Notes: generated by a model from the letters alone, not told the origin. Positions 1 through 12,248 are shown, numbered from the stretch's first letter. The stretch is 64,000 bases of DNA from Spirogloea muscicola (GCA_009602725.1 WELB01000097.1:111546-175545); one strand, 5' to 3'. Translations and numbers: made by a program.

Positions 1-1136
1 CGGGTTGCTTGAGTACGAAGGTCAAATGCATGCGAGGGCTGTACTTCTGGAAGAGGCTCAGTGGAAGTGTGGGACCTATCTAGGAGTGTCATTACTTTTG
101 ATGAGATGGGTAAAGCTTTCATTCGCATATTCGTAGGGGTTTGCTTGCCTATTTGCGCTTTTAGTGAATGTAGACCCCACAATATCAACACTGCCTGGCT
201 CAGGCGCGGGCCTCCTCTGTGTTGTCCTCAGATTTGCCTACACAGATCTGGCCAAGGAGTGGCCGGAGGATGTGTATCCCTTAGTGGTGCGGACAGAGAC
301 GGTGCCCACTGACGCTGCAGGTCCGCTTAGCAGCCCGCCCGGGGCGAAATTGCCCAACTCTGTACAGAGCCAGACCACATACGCGCTTGTAGAGAGGAGG
401 GAGGAAGGACAATGGGCCGTCAAGGTGTTGAAACAGAAAATCTGGGTGGATGGAATGCGCTATGAGCTCCAGGTATGAAGCTTCTAAAGTGGATGGATAG
501 GTCCTCCTTACGTGGTTGAATGTCCTGTCTCAATATGAAAGAGGCATATTGAGACCTCAAGAAATTGCTAGTAATGTCCATGAAAAGCTTGTTTGCGACT
601 TCAGGTCATGAAGCAACTCTCTCTGCAGGAAATCTACGGCATTGAGCAGGGCGGTGCAGCAGTGACTGCTGATGGCAGCGAGCTTGCGGACATTGGGAAG
701 GAATGTGTCATCTGCATGTCCAATCCAAGGGATACTACAGTACTTCCATGCCGGCACATGGTGAGACTGGATTCACTTTGTCATCGTCCAGCCTTGGCTG
801 CCTCACACACTAATGCCCCTGCAGAGCCTGAATGTGCTCTGTCCCTGTTTGCCACCGTGGGCTCCCTTTTTCCTGCACTGTCTACTTGCAACAGTGACAC
901 GCTACTGACTGTGTGAGCTCTATCTTGGTGAGCAGTGCATGTGCAGCGGGTGTGCCAAGGTGCTTCGATTTCAGACAAACAAGTGTCCCATTTGCCGGCA
1001 AGTAGTAGAACGTTTGCTGGAGATCAAGATTGAGAAGCTTGATAATGGGAGGCTGGTGACATCGTCGGCACCTCTGCTCACTGGTGAATTGGACAAAGCT
1101 GCGGCAGTAGCTGAGAGCAGCCTCGCCATCTCTTGA
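1..1136 (+). CDS. RING-finger E3 ubiquitin ligase, LUL/LOG2 (MGRN1) type, 5' end outside window
   Basis: C-terminal part of a plant MGRN1-like RING E3, a family that attaches ubiquitin to membrane-associated targets. Exons read as 165-472, 629-760 and 936-1136; GT/AG sites and phases agree across all junctions. The first holds the beta-rich substrate-binding region upstream of the RING (segment [16 protein letters not shown]). The RING is split by the last intron: [19 protein letters not shown] in exon two and [12 protein letters not shown]...CPICRQ in exon three, giving the C3HC4 ligands. It ends with VERLLEIKI, typical of LUL proteins, plus a short tail. A further exon may lie before 165 but I could not place its edges. 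A TGTAA, the usual algal poly(A) signal, lies at 1315-1319. Family assignment is firm; the individual paralogue is not resolved. Confidence 0.85.
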
Positions 1137-2199
1137 CCTTCATAACAGCAGGGGTCCCCTCCCCCGCACTGCACAAGCAGCACTAGCTGGAAAGACCCGG
1201 CACCACCGTACCCCTTGAAGCTTTGCCTGACAGAGTTCCAAGGTTTGGTCAGCAAGTATACATGCTTTGACCTGCCAGTGACAAGATCAGCTCGTGGAAA
1301 CACAGCTTGTCGCATGTAAAGATATGAGACCACATTCAAGTTCACAGTGCGCGAGAGCCAACAGAGCTCTGAGGATTTCCTATCTCGGTCCTCAACAATT
1401 AATGATGTGACGGTCAATCACCTTGTTCTTCGAATCTAAATACGAAGTTGGGTTCTTACTTGAGTTACGGCACAACTTAATATTCAGCCGCATCCCTGCG
1501 TGCAGCAACTGTAGATAGCACCCTTGGGAGCGCTAATTCGATTGTTAGCCTCGACTACAAGGGTGAAGGAGAGAGTTTCACGGAAGCGGAAGGTGTTGCA
1601 GTGTTGGACTGGATGGCGCACTTTTGCTCCGACCTTAGGGGCCTCAGAGGAGCATAGTGCAGATCAGAAGCATGTAGAGGTGCTGATGTCTTTGACAAGC
1701 TCGTGGCCTGGCAGTCTCATGGCAAATATGGGGGGACAAAGGGAAGAGGCTGAGGCCAAAGATCAGACGATGCTGCCAAGCGTGAGTCTTCGACTGAGAT
1801 CAGATTTGGTGGCAGATCGCGAGAAGTTGGCGAGGATGCCGCAAGGCAGCTATGTGGAGGAGTGAGGGTGTCAAGGGCTGTGGGCAATGAGTGTAACACG
1901 CCATGCGGCCATGTACAGGATTGGAATGTAGTCTGCAGCATGCTGAGGCCACTTACTCGTGCCAAGCAATTTCTAATTTCGCGCAACGGATGAAGATGGA
2001 GGAGTAGGGAAGGGGGGAGGGAAGGGAAAGAGGGGAGGAGTCCTGCTCCAGCAGCTGGGAAGAGCGCGTTCAAAGTGACAGAACGGTCAAGTCAGAAGGG
2101 CAAGCACATCTACCAAGGCCTGCTGCTATACAGGCTTACTTACAGCCTCGGGTCAGCACGTGAAGGTCGCCTATGGATGCAGATATACAAGACGGGAGG
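1137..2199. other. Intergenic, no gene recognised
   Basis: Begins with the presumed 3' UTR of the RING E3 gene. An open frame at 1524-1865 (+) has no recognisable domain and no splice support, so I do not call it a gene. A purine-rich stretch (gggaggg/ggaggag) lies near 2000-2040. Confidence 0.4.
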
Positions 2200-2640
2200 T
2201 TCTAAGCCTGGCTGGGCGCTGGGCGCTGAGCGCTGGGCGCTCGGTGGCTCGAGCTGCTCAACCAGCTCTCTCGTCACGCCATTGCCCGCCGCTTCCATGG
2301 GGAGCCGGTGGACTCCCATGCAGCAGGGTCGCTAGCGCAGGTGTACCGCATGCGCTTGGCCGTCTCGCTGCAGAGGTCTATGGCCCGCACGATGCACCTG
2401 CGTCCAGGCAGAGCCCTCGCTGCTGCCTCTGGCTCTGGCCAGGGGACCCGCTTCCAGGAACCCAGTCTCTCTGACCTGAGGCTGCTTAGCAGGGGTTACT
2501 GAGTGCTTCGTAGCTGCTTCGTTTCTTTTCTGTGCTTGTTGTTCTTTGTACTTCCCCTGGGTCGTCCTTTGTTCATTCTTTTCTGGGCTGGCTTTTTCCA
2601 GCCCCTATTCTCAATGGGCGAGCCCTTTCTCTAAGCCCCT
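2200..2640 (+). mobile_element. LINE-like fragment: C-terminus plus 3' tail
   Basis: A 5'-cut copy of the window's dominant retroelement. The frame ending with the stop at 2500-2502 encodes the shared C-terminus (AQVYRMRLAVSLQRSMAR, then GRALAAASGSG and DLRLLSRGY). The 3' tail follows with the hairpin GGGCTGGCTTTTTCCAGCCC near 2584-2603 and the closing GGGCGAGCCCTTTCTC. The upstream part is in a shifted frame, so the copy is dead. Confidence 0.75.
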
Positions 2641-3103
2641 CTGCCACCAACTAGAGCTCGTCCAGAGCTCGCTGCAGACAGGCTGGTGCGCAGCAGTGCA
2701 AGAATGACAGATATGCTGCCGGCAAGCTTATATTGGCCAGAAGCACATACTTACAACGTGCATTCTCTAGTCTGGCAACTCTCTTCAAGCAAGGTGTCGA
2801 GGACCTACACACAACTTACGCTGTCAACTGCGGCTGGTAGGAGGTCATGATAGCGGTTTGGTCATACTAGTGCTGCAACTTCCCGTGCTCCACCACCGCG
2901 TGGCCAGCACTCTAGGTTGACGCTGGGCACGTCGGAGAGTCACTTCTTTCATAGCACAGGGCTTCTCTTTATGTAGCCCCATGCTATGCACTAGCTCTTG
3001 CCTGAACGGTCGCCTGAACAGTGAATTGGCTTTACTATCTGCCTCCTCCTCTTTCCCATGCGCACCGCGCACCTTCTCCTCTCTTCGCAGTTCACAGTCA
3101 CGG

Positions 3104-3190
3104 CCCCTTCGAACCTTGTCAATTCTTTTCGGGCTGGCTTCTCACAGCCCTTGCACCCATTGGGAGAGCCACTTCTCATCCTTTGGAAGA
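3104..3190 (+). repeat. LINE 3' tail only
   Basis: Contains TTCGAACCTTGTCAATTC, the hairpin GGGCTGGCTTCTCACAGCCC and GGGAGAGCCACTTCT, as in the copies near 28.2, 29.7, 52.4 and 53.1 kb. No coding sequence is attached, as expected of extreme 5' truncation. The flanks at 2640-3100 and 3190-3330 show no gene. Confidence 0.7.
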
Positions 3191-3382
3191 GAGCCCCTTT
3201 GTTCTAAACAGGTTCTTTCACTTCGTTTCTCAGCCCTCACCCCGTTGCTTGATTGGGAAAAGCAGCAGCTTTCCAATCCACGGGCACCAAGGGACGTGAA
3301 ACCAAGGCTGTTCCTCCGGCTAGTCCCTGCCGCGCCGCCGCCGCCGCCGGCGCCGACGACGCCGCCGCCCGGGCCGCCGCCG

Positions 3383-3634
3383 NNNNNNNNNNNNNNNNNN
3401 NNNNNNNNNNNNNNNNNNNNNNNNNNNNNNNNNNNNNNNNNNNNNNNNNNNNNNNNNNNNNNNNNNNNNNNNNNNNNNNNNNNNNNNNNNNNNNNNNNNN
3501 NNNNNNNNNNNNNNNNNNNNNNNNNNNNNNNNNNNNNNNNNNNNNNNNNNNNNNNNNNNNNNNNNNNNNNNNNNNNNNNNNNNNNNNNNNNNNNNNNNNN
3601 NNNNNNNNNNNNNNNNNNNNNNNNNNNNNNNNNN
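3383..3634. other. Assembly gap (252 N)
   Basis: A run of 252 N flanked by GCC repeats on the left and CGG/GGC repeats on the right, probably an unsequenced trinucleotide-rich leader of the following gene. Confidence 0.95.
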
Positions 3635-3642
3635 CGGCAGCA

Positions 3643-3683
<41 letters not shown>

Positions 3684-4754
3684 TCCGCCAGCAGCGGCCT
3701 GTACAACAGCGGCGGCGGCGACTCGTCCAGCGCCGTGCCGTTGGCGGGCTTCGGCGGCGGGCCGGCGCACGGCACGCTGACTGAACCGGTGTGGGAGACG
3801 CTCAAGCGCGACGTGCTGCGGGTGGCCAGCAACCTGCAGTCGGTCGTGTTCCCCAACCCCTACCGCGACGACCCCGGCAAGGCGCTGCGCGACTGGGACC
3901 TCTGGGGCCCCTTCTTCTTCATCATCGCCCTCTCCCTCCTCCTCTCCATCTCCGCCACCAAGCACAAGGCGAGCCTGCCCACCGTGCTGGCCCTGCCTTG
4001 AAGTGGTGGCATGCAGCCCCAGGCCTTGCTCCGCACACTGGAAGCTTGCAAGGCAGCCAATGCTGTGCAGTCTGGCATGTCAACCTACACTGCAAGTGCC
4101 TTTAGCATCCCATCTTGCTGCATAAGGTCAAACCAAACGTCCATTCTGAATGCTTGTCACGTGGAGCACGTTCTCATATACCTTTGTATTTTCTCTGCTG
4201 ATGAAGAACTCCGTGGCATTGTGCATGCAGAGCGAGATCTTTGCGACGGTCTTTGGAGTCCTCTCAATAGGGGCCGTGGTGCTCACGCTCAATGTGCTGC
4301 TCTTGGTAAGCATCAGCAAGAATATGCTTCTGCTGGTCGCAAGCAAGAGAGTTACTTTTGGCACTACCACAGCCTGTGATATATATAAGTGCAGTTTAGG
4401 GAGTTCTTCAAGAGTTATTCCTGATGCCATTCTTTCGCCTGGTGGAGATTGTCACTGACGTGTTGACTTCATTTTCTTGGCTGCACTTGCCAGGGCGGGA
4501 AAATCATCTTCTTCCAAAGCCTTAGCCTGCTGGGATACTGCCTCTTCCCTCTTGACATTGGAGCACTTGTGTGCCTGGTGTACAAGAACAGGATATTCCA
4601 CAGTCTCGTGGTCCTGGTTACCCTGGCATGGAGCGTCTGGTCAACTTACCCTTTCGTGAGCGCAGCCGTCCCAGAGAGCAGGAAGGCGCTTGCAATCTAC
4701 CCGGTGTTGCTGCTATACTTGTCCATTGGCTTCTTCATCCTTGCTACAGACTAG
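3635..4754 (+). CDS. YIPF6-like Yip1-domain Golgi membrane protein (5' end lost in gap)
   Basis: Yip1-domain protein of the YIPF6 subgroup, a multi-pass membrane protein of Golgi/ER vesicle traffic that works with Rab GTPases. Exons read as (gap)-3968, 4231-4305 and 4494-4754, all joined in phase 0. Exon one carries the diagnostic [14 protein letters not shown] and [10 protein letters not shown]; exon two [20 protein letters not shown]; exon three [26 protein letters not shown] and the last membrane spans. About five hydrophobic segments fit Yip1 topology. The N-terminus is glycine/serine-rich, coded by GGC repeats beside the N gap, so the start codon is not visible. The first intron has a GC donor (AAG|GCGAGC) if the family alignment is followed. 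Identity is strong; the N-terminal length is unknown. Confidence 0.88.
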
Positions 4755-4763
4755 GGAGCTGCC

Positions 4764-4880
4764 CGATTGTAGAGCTTCACGCTGTCTTGATCAGATGATC
4801 TTGCACCATAAAGCCCTCAACGGCCAATTGTAGAGCTTCACGCTGTGTCAATCAGATGGTCGTGCACCACGAAGCCCTGC
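4764..4880 (+). repeat. Tandem duplication, period 61 bp, downstream of YIPF6
   Basis: Two adjacent copies of a unit containing TTGTAGAGCTTCACGCTGT, then TCAGATG and TTGCACCA/GTGCACCA before AAGCCCT, offset by 61 bp (4767 and 4828). It begins about 10 bp after the stop codon, so it probably lies in the 3' UTR. The remaining DNA to 5304 shows no gene. Confidence 0.75.
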
Positions 4881-5304
4881 CTCTCCAACAGTGTCTTCTT
4901 GACCACCAAGCATTACATCGCAGCTTTTGCACGCTGGGATCATCATCCACAGTATGTGCGATTTGTTGCCGTAATGTCTTTGCCTGTTTCCTTTGTTGAT
5001 AATAGTACTGTAGAGATGCTCACAGGAAGCGTGGTTGTGGGCAGCATTGCTCGTCGTCACTCAAGGAGCAGCTTCCTGTCGTGTAGCTGGACTGCAGGCA
5101 GCAGAGCTGTTGAGGTTTTGAAGAGCACTTCATCAGCAGTATGGTACTACTGCTATGTGATCCTGAGGATTTATTTCAGAGTAAATTGGAGGGCAGGCAT
5201 CTAGGTGGAGTTGGACATCGGAATTGTCAAAGTTCTACCTGCATACAGTTGGTCAATGAAATCCATTTGATTGAAGGAGAAACTGTGCAGCAATACTTCT
5301 AGGA

Positions 5305-6893
5305 TCATGATGGTGCATCTCCACCTTTAGCAGCAAAGTGCTTCTCAGCACGCTCTGCCCTCCTTGTGGCAAGGGCGCCCATGAACTTCTTCCTGCCGGG
5401 AAGTGTAACAAGCGTGCACCCTGCTTCTTCCAGCTTCTGCTTTGCCGAAGCGCTGAAGGAGGCTGCCTTGATTGTCGCCTTGACGCCCAAGTCACCGGCT
5501 CCCAAAATCTGTTCAGGCAACACACCGCAGTCAGACCTTAAAAATTGTCGACTGGAGCTCATGACATGGACTACGGCCAATGAAAACGACACCATCACCC
5601 TCAATAGCAATCACTGATCAAAACAGGAGCTCAGAGTATGGGGCGATAGGTGTACATTGTCACGTTTAGGAAGCAGAAGCTGACCTTTAAGGGCAATTTG
5701 CGATCGCGACCGCTTGGATTGATGATACGCTTGGCGATCAAGCTTTCCAGCGTGATCTCCTCATCCTCCTCCACACCAAAGGCAGCAATGTCTTCGAGAT
5801 TGACGGACACATACTTGGGCAAGCCGGCACCCATGCCTGCGACACAACATTGTGACTCATTTGCCAGGTCTCGAAGAGGGGTCTTGCAGTGGTCAAATGG
5901 GTGGGGAAGAGAAGCGCAGCACGAAGCATTCAGAAACTCGGGCGTAACATTGCGCCCAGGCATTCTGCTGTGCATGGAGCAAGGGACGGCCATCGCTGGA
6001 GCTCACCTCCAGCAATGCCCTTGAGCTTGGGGAGCCGGCGGTAGAGAGGCATCTGGCCACCCTCAAACCCGGGCCTCACGCCTGAGCCGGAGCGCGACTT
6101 CTGGCCACGCATGCCGAATCCGCAGCTCGCGCCCTGCCCCGCTGCTATACCGCGGCCCTTGCGCTTGTTCTTGCGCCTCGAGCCAGGCTGCGGCGACAAG
6201 TTGCTGAGCCTGAACCGGTCTGCGCAGGGCCAAGGGTGCACGGTCATCAGGACGAGGCGTCCAGGCAGGACACCGTGGTGAAGGCCCAAAGGGAGGGCAG
6301 TATTTCCGACGTCAAGGTATTCCGATGGCTTGCTGGCCAAGATTCGACGCAGCGGCAGCGTTTGGCCGACAAGGCACAGCAAGGATGCGATATGGGGATC
6401 CGCCAACTCCATGGACGTTCCAAGGAGCTTGCTGCTCGCTGGCGACGGGACAGCCAAGCAGGCCAGCAACATCCAAGACGAGCGCGACCGAGGGGGCAAC
6501 ATAGGCTGGTCGGGCCGAGCGGATGTCCTCACCGTCCTCAGCGTCCGGCGTCTCCGCGGCCGCAGCCTGCGCCTTTGCGACGACCACTGCCGCGCCTGGT
6601 CGCTTGCCGAGGGCCCTCCCGGCCTTGGGCGTGGCGGCGGCGGCGCTCGCGAGCGGCCGCGGGCCCCAGAAGGACGACCTGACGACGAGCGACGACGCCA
6701 TCTGCGCCGCCGCCACAGCGAGGTCAGGCCTCAAGCCCGGGGCTGCGAGGAGCGGCCTCGAGACACAGAAAGCCTCCGCGACTGCGAGCTCGCGAGGGCT
6801 CACAGTGCGCGGCACGGCGGAGAAGGCGCGCCGCGAGGGCGCGGCGGCCGCCGCGCGCGTCGCGAGGGCGGCCGTGGCCGCCGCGGCCGCCAT
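5305..6893 (-). CDS. RPL15: Plastid 50S ribosomal protein L15 (uL15), nuclear-encoded
   Basis: Bacterial-type uL15 of the plastid large ribosomal subunit. Exons on the minus strand: 6893-6533, 6219-6007, 5836-5685 and 5508-5305, with consistent phases (309 residues). Exon two holds the L15 core: [47 protein letters not shown]. Exon three reads [14 protein letters not shown]..., exon four [19 protein letters not shown] up to the C-terminus. The long alanine/arginine-rich N-terminus looks like a chloroplast transit peptide. Two starts are possible: ATG at 6893 in a strong GCCGCCATGG context, or ATG at 6701 giving 245 residues and a more usual MASS... transit peptide. It is divergent from the HAD phosphatase, with 140 bp between the upstream ATGs. 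Confidence 0.9.
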
Positions 6894-7033
6894 GGCGGCT
6901 GGCGCGGGGGAGGGGGAAGGGCGGGGCCGGACTCTAGGGTCTCGATTAGAAGACCTAAGCCTTAAACCCTCCAGCTCAGGTTTAGTCCTGACCCCCGGGC
7001 TGCCTACTGCCCGCCGACGTGGGGGCGCTGGCC
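6894..7033. promoter_or_regulatory. Short bidirectional promoter region (L15 / HAD phosphatase)
   Basis: Only 140 bp separate the upstream L15 ATG (-) from the HAD phosphatase ATG (+), so the two genes probably share a divergent promoter. I see no TATA box. The flanks are very GC-rich, while the middle (about 6935-7000) is less so. If L15 starts at 6701 the interval grows to about 330 bp. Confidence 0.5.
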
Positions 7034-8758
7034 ATGGCGGCCCCGCCGCTGGCGGCGGCGGCGGCGGCGGCGGCGGTAAGCGGGGCACCACTTGTGGAAG
7101 CAGAGCTTGCCGGACGCCGGCGGCGTCCTCCCTGCGCTGCGCCGCTGCCAAGCTCGGCTCGTCCACGGGCAGCTGCCGCTGGCAACAGCGCCGGGAGCAG
7201 CATTGGCGGCGGCGGCGGCGCTGGCGGCGGCGGCGGCGGGGAGAGGGCGGCGTTCTTCGACGTGGACGGGACGCTGGCGGCGTCGAACGTGGTGGCGGCG
7301 TACGCGGTGGCGCGGTGGCGCGAGCTGGCGCCAGTGGCGCGCGCCGCCTGGCTGCCCTTCTTCGCCGGCAAGGCGCTGGCGTACCTGGCGCTGGATGCCG
7401 CCGACCGCGCCGCCTTCAACCGCGCCTTCTACCGCAACTACGCCGGCCGCGCCGCCTCCTCCAAGCCCGCCATGGCGGCGCTCGTGCACCAGCAGTACCT
7501 GGCGCCCAGGTACGGGGCGCCAAGCAATGGCGCCCAGTAGCTCCGCCAGCCCCCGCTGCTGCCCGGCCTGCCAGAGCTACGCGGTGCCCAGCACTGATGG
7601 CGACCCTCCGCCGCTTCCTGCAGGTCCTTTGCCGCCGCGCAGGCGCACATCCGGAGCCTCAAGCAGCAGGGCTTCCGCATCGTGCTCGTCACTGGCGGCC
7701 TCGACTTCTTGGTCGCACCGCTGGCCGCGGAGATCGCAGCAGGTGGCGGGCCCCCCTCCGCACACGCCGGCTGCGGGCCCGTTGGGCTGTGCAGCTGCCT
7801 GTGTCACCTCCGTCGTCTTTTCCTTTTGTTTGTCGGCCTGGCCCTCGACAGAGTGCAGAGGCTGGCAGTTCCAGGCCCGCAGCTAGTCGTTTCAGAGCGA
7901 AGGTTGCATGCGTGCACTATCATGGTGCTCCGTGTGCGCCACGGGTGTGTGCACGGTCCTTGACCCTCTGCACTTCTCTTTCTGTGAACCACAGAGGCTC
8001 AGCGTGCCTGACGAAGTGCCGCTTTAGCGAGCCGAGCTGAGAGTGACTGATGCTGGGCGACGGTTGCTAGGAACCCGTGGAGACTGACGCGCTGGCTCGT
8101 GGCTTCGACCCTCCACAGATGCTGTCTTTGCTGCCTCACTTGTAGAGGAGAAAGGCAGGTATAGCAACTGTCATGTACGATTCACTATTGTGATCAAGCT
8201 GAAATAGAAGCACATGCAGTGGTTGTTCAAGGAAGTCCGGCTTGCCCCTTACTCCTGCTTGTGGCTTTGCTCTATGGCAGGCACTAATAGTCGCTTGCAG
8301 TGCGTCTGAGCATGCAGGTTCACTGGCGAGCTGCAAGGCGCTGCACTTGGCAGTGCCGAGAAGGGCGCAATTGTCCGGGCATATGCAGCTGAGAACGATA
8401 TTTCTCTGGCGAGCTGCCACGCGTACGGCGATAGTATCGCTGACTTGGCCATGCTGGAAAGTGTGGGTGTGCCTCCCCCCACTCATGTTGGCAGTATTTG
8501 CTAGCAAGAGGACGGCACTGCAGTTGAAGACAACGAAGCAACTCTTGTCACTTGGTAACCACCCCGTGCAGTTGCAAATTTTCTGTAAGGCCAGACATGT
8601 ACTAGCATTAAAATTATCCTATGTTTATGTTGTCTTGCTGTGTATTGTCCTGACAGGTTGGACATCCTCATGCAGTGAGGCCAGACTCCCGGCTGAAAAA
8701 GTTAGCGGTGCAGCGATCTTGGCCCATCATAGACTGGTCTATACCCACAGCAACATAG
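7034..8758 (+). CDS. HAD-superfamily phosphatase, subfamily IB
   Basis: HAD-IB hydrolase, the class of SerB-like phosphatases; substrate unknown. Confident exons: 7034-7509, 7624-7742, 8318-8462 and 8657-8758. Motif I is FFDVDGTL in exon one, motif II LVTGG in exon two, a lysine-bearing AEKGAIVRAYA and motif IV HAYGDSIADLAMLE in exon three, and VGHPHAVRPDSRL in the last, as in bacterial HAD-IB proteins. The N-terminus is alanine/glycine-rich from GGC/GCC repeats, perhaps a targeting peptide or flexible leader. Exon two ends in phase 1 and the 8318 exon needs phase 2, so at least one small exon between 7743 and 8317 is unplaced; the text around 8070-8115 is a candidate. Superfamily call is secure. 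Confidence 0.82.
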
Positions 8759-9213
8759 GGACCTGGATGACAGCAAGCTCATCTTCTGCCATGCAGACTG
8801 TGCAATGGCATTGCCCCAAGCCGATGCAATACTTCCGTTGTCTATTCGTCGCAAATAGAGCGTACCCTGTTTTATGCATTCCTCGAGGCTTCAAGAAAGA
8901 AAGAAAGAAAGAAGAAAGAAAATGCGAAGCATTGCCACGGCCATTATAGGACAATTTGTACACAAGGCGCGAAAATATGCTGCCTGCAAGGATGAGACCA
9001 TGAGCGTCTGGCTAGTACCCTCTGTTGCCAACAAGCATATACATTACACCGCTGAGGTGATGCTGAGTCAGCTAAGACAATCCCCAGATCAGGTAGTTGA
9101 GAGCGAGCAGCTAAAATACATGAATAAAACAATTGTGGGCCTGCTGAGGCTATCTTTTGGCACTGAGCTGGCGGTAGTGTGGGTAAAAGGATTCAAATTG
9201 ATAAGCAGGGCTG
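8759..9213. other. Tail-to-tail intergenic region with GAAA microsatellite
   Basis: Lies between the converging HAD phosphatase and PI4-kinase genes. Holds a short (GAAA)n tract at about 8893-8920. No coding signal seen. Confidence 0.5.
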
Positions 9214-12200
9214 TCAGAATTGGCAGGACGTGCCAAGGCGCTGAGCGCTTGTGCTGCTGGTCCGACGACGTCGTCTGCACGCTTCATCCACAATATCCTT
9301 GAAGCAGTCTACAAATGCCTCCCATAGCTGCTCGCTCAGATCCGCCAGGGTAAGAGGCTCAGCTTGGCGCAGCTTTCCGCTAGCCAACGATGGCACTTTT
9401 CCTCCAGGCGAGAATGAGAACGCAGCCTGCTGGAAGCTGCTGCCAGCTGCCTTTGGGTGCCAGCGAGGAGTCACTGGGGCCGTCTTGCCATTGGTGTACA
9501 AAGTGTTGTTCAGGCTTGTGCTCCGAAGCCCCTGACCCTTTACGACTGTAGCTGAGGGCCACTTCCTTGTTGCCTGGTGCACTTCTGCGTCCAGTACATT
9601 CGCATGGCCATCTGTTCCCCGCAACAGATCGAAGCCTGACAAGCCTCCTCGCGGCGCAAAATTGGGTGGCGACAGGCCTTCACCTTCTTCCTTCAAGCTC
9701 ATCATTGAAGTGGTGAAGCTCCCTGGCGTTGTGAAAGCATCACAAGACAGCGGCGATGGCGAGAGAGACTTGGCGGAGTAAACAACATAGGGGCTGACTG
9801 GGAGAAGTGAATGCTGGAGAGGGCGGGAGTAGTCAGCTGTCAGACCCAACGAGGCACAGTCCTCGTCTGCGTTATCTTGATCGGCATCCAAACCCATGTC
9901 AAGGTCAAACTGCTCAGAGAGTGTCTCCAAATCTTGATCAGCTCCAGGAGAAGTACAAATCTCACCAGACAATTCACGAGAGCTTGCCTCTTCAACCTGA
10001 TACATTAAGAAGGTACTTGTAAGTGATACGCGTCTTAAAAAAGCCTCACAAAACTGCTGATTGATTGCCAGCATAAGATGACATGCTTCTGCATTTGATA
10101 AGCTTGTCATATGTGAAACATTCAAGCTCAAAAGGAATCTGGCATCTCCATATGCCTATTTGCTGGCTGTGAATACTTGTACACATTCTGGCAAAGGCAA
10201 GGACTGGCACAAGGACGCTGGAGAGAAAAGCCGACCTGGTATTTAGCCAAGAAGCAGGCTGTCTCGAATTCACTAGGCTCCTCATCAAGTCCACAGATCT
10301 CCCGACTCATCATTGCACCAATATCCGCCAGAGTCAAACCAAGAGCAGCAGCGCACTTCAAGAACGTGGTGGCAAGCACCAGCATGCGCAGGCAGCCCTC
10401 TCGAAGCATGGGAAGCTCCGCCCGCAGCATATTCACTTCCTTGTAGACGTCAAGCTTGTCAATGTAGTCCAGCTCCTCAGCTGAAAATGGATGTGCCGCC
10501 TAAGTTTGCCACTTGGCTGACCAGTTAGTATCCCGACTCACTTGTAGCTCTCGGAGCAAAGCTTGAATTGATCCAGTCAGCTGAGGTCAAGCCAACAGGA
10601 CATTCAAGATAATGTCACAAGCCTCCTAAGAATTCTGTGACTTTGGCGATTGCCAACACCTCTGACATTTAAGAGGGCTGGAATCATCTTGCTTGTAATT
10701 CCTTTCAGCAACCCATAACTTGGTCTGAGAATATTGTGCAAGCAAGTACCTGAGGCCAGTGAAGCCACTCAAAGTAAGCTGACTCTAGAGTCTCAGGTAG
10801 ACAAAAGCCATGATCAATGGGTATAAGGTCAACCACATCCTCCACAGTCAAAGCGGACGAGCTCCTGTGCAGTTCCCTGCTCCGGCACCGTCTCACAAGT
10901 ATATTTCCTGTGAACCAACGCCAGCAATATAGCACGTGACTCTGGCAACATCGTCATGTGAGACGTTGTCCTCAGCACTGATTGACCAGAAGAGGGCTAC
11001 TTGAGAAAATTTTGAGCAAGATGACTAGGAAGGCTTACTGACAACCTTGCATCAAAATCATCTCTCGTACTACTGGACAACGAGGGGTGTGCATTTGAGA
11101 AGGACCATAACATACGCTCACCGGCATGCCTATCTGTATTGAAGACACGAAGATCAAGAATTGCAATACGGTGAACAGCAGCAACAGGGAATCTTGAAGT
11201 CCCATGCTCACTGGCATCATAGTCATGCTGGACATATTCCTGGAAAGACCCAATTTTAGACAGCATGCCTCTGGTGCTCTTGAAGTCCTTCGCAGCATGG
11301 AAGATGGGGTGTGTAATTTTGACCATTGCCGTTGCTGGGACGCTGGCAAAATTGTCATGATCTAACAAGTACGCTGCAACCTCCCTGACACCTGCTTCTC
11401 CAACACGTATTGCCCGTTTCAGGCCTGGCTGTCCAAGAAGTCGCCCTGTGTAGCCATTTGGATTGTTAGGGGCAAACGGCTCTTCATCGGTTGGCTTCAC
11501 TATGCTAATGTTGCTGCCGTGCCTGTTCCTGAAGTAATATGCACCTCCAAGACCCCCCGTGGCCTGGGCTGGCTCCACACCATAGTCAAGTGCAGCTGCT
11601 GCCTCTCGCAGCAGGTATTTGATCTTCTTACAGCAATTGATACTTCCCACGATTTCAAAAGGCTTGCTCTTGTCTTTCACGAGTGGTGTTGGAGGAAGTG
11701 GTGACAGGCATGGACTGCTGGAGCTCCTGCTCAAATCCCTCGTCAGAAGTAATGCTGCATCGTTACGTACCTGCCAAGGAACACATAGCATTGTAACGTC
11801 TGGTCAGGAGTTGAACCTGTGCCCATACACAATGTCACCTGCATATATAATGCTCTTGACCGATGCCAGAAATTGAGCAACCTTGTCACTGCAACAGCAA
11901 TGTATTGTGCTAACAACATCATTGTATCCAGGCTGACTCAGATCTGGTGTAGCTGCTTACAAACCTGTGCCTAGTACTCGCTACTGCACGTATTATGCAA
12001 ATACAGGCAGCCATGCAAGGCTTGGAACCACTATCCTCTTCCTCAGCACTTGAAGCTAAGAGAAGCAGTACCTCACTGAGGTCCTCTCCAAGAACATGGT
12101 CGCCAAAGACAAGGTCGCAATGTTCAGTAGGCACTCTCAATGCTGCCTGGACCTTCTTCTTCACCGTCTCTGCTTTGTCGGCTCGATCCACCTCAAGGCC

Positions 12201-12248
12201 TACCACATTGCCATTCTCGGTTTGCACAAAGATCCGTCTTCTGCCAAC
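9214..12248 (-). CDS. Phosphatidylinositol 4-kinase gamma with ubiquitin-like domain
   Basis: Plant-type PI4K gamma (UBDK): a ubiquitin-like domain followed by a PI3/4-kinase-like fold; plant members have been reported to act as protein kinases. Exons: 12248-12072 (RRRIFVQTENGNVVG... to GEDLSE), 11770-11122 (VRNDAALLLTRD; GGLGGAYYFRN; VKPTDEEPFAPNNP; GVREVAAYLLDH; LRVFNTDRHAG), 10907-10750 (NILV...DLIPIDHGFCLPE, the DFG-like region), 10480-10236 (ELDYIDKLDVYKE... to CGLDEEPSEFE) and 9996-9214, a serine-rich tail ending in AFVDCFKDIVDEACRRRRR. The junction between 10750 and 10480 does not close in phase without a small exon or a shifted acceptor. The first coding exon upstream of 12248 was not found. 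Family identity is strong. Confidence 0.86.

Noticed and set aside
1524-1865. 113-codon open frame downstream of the RING E3 gene
   Set aside because: No recognisable domain, no splice support, no codon or motif signal beyond chance.
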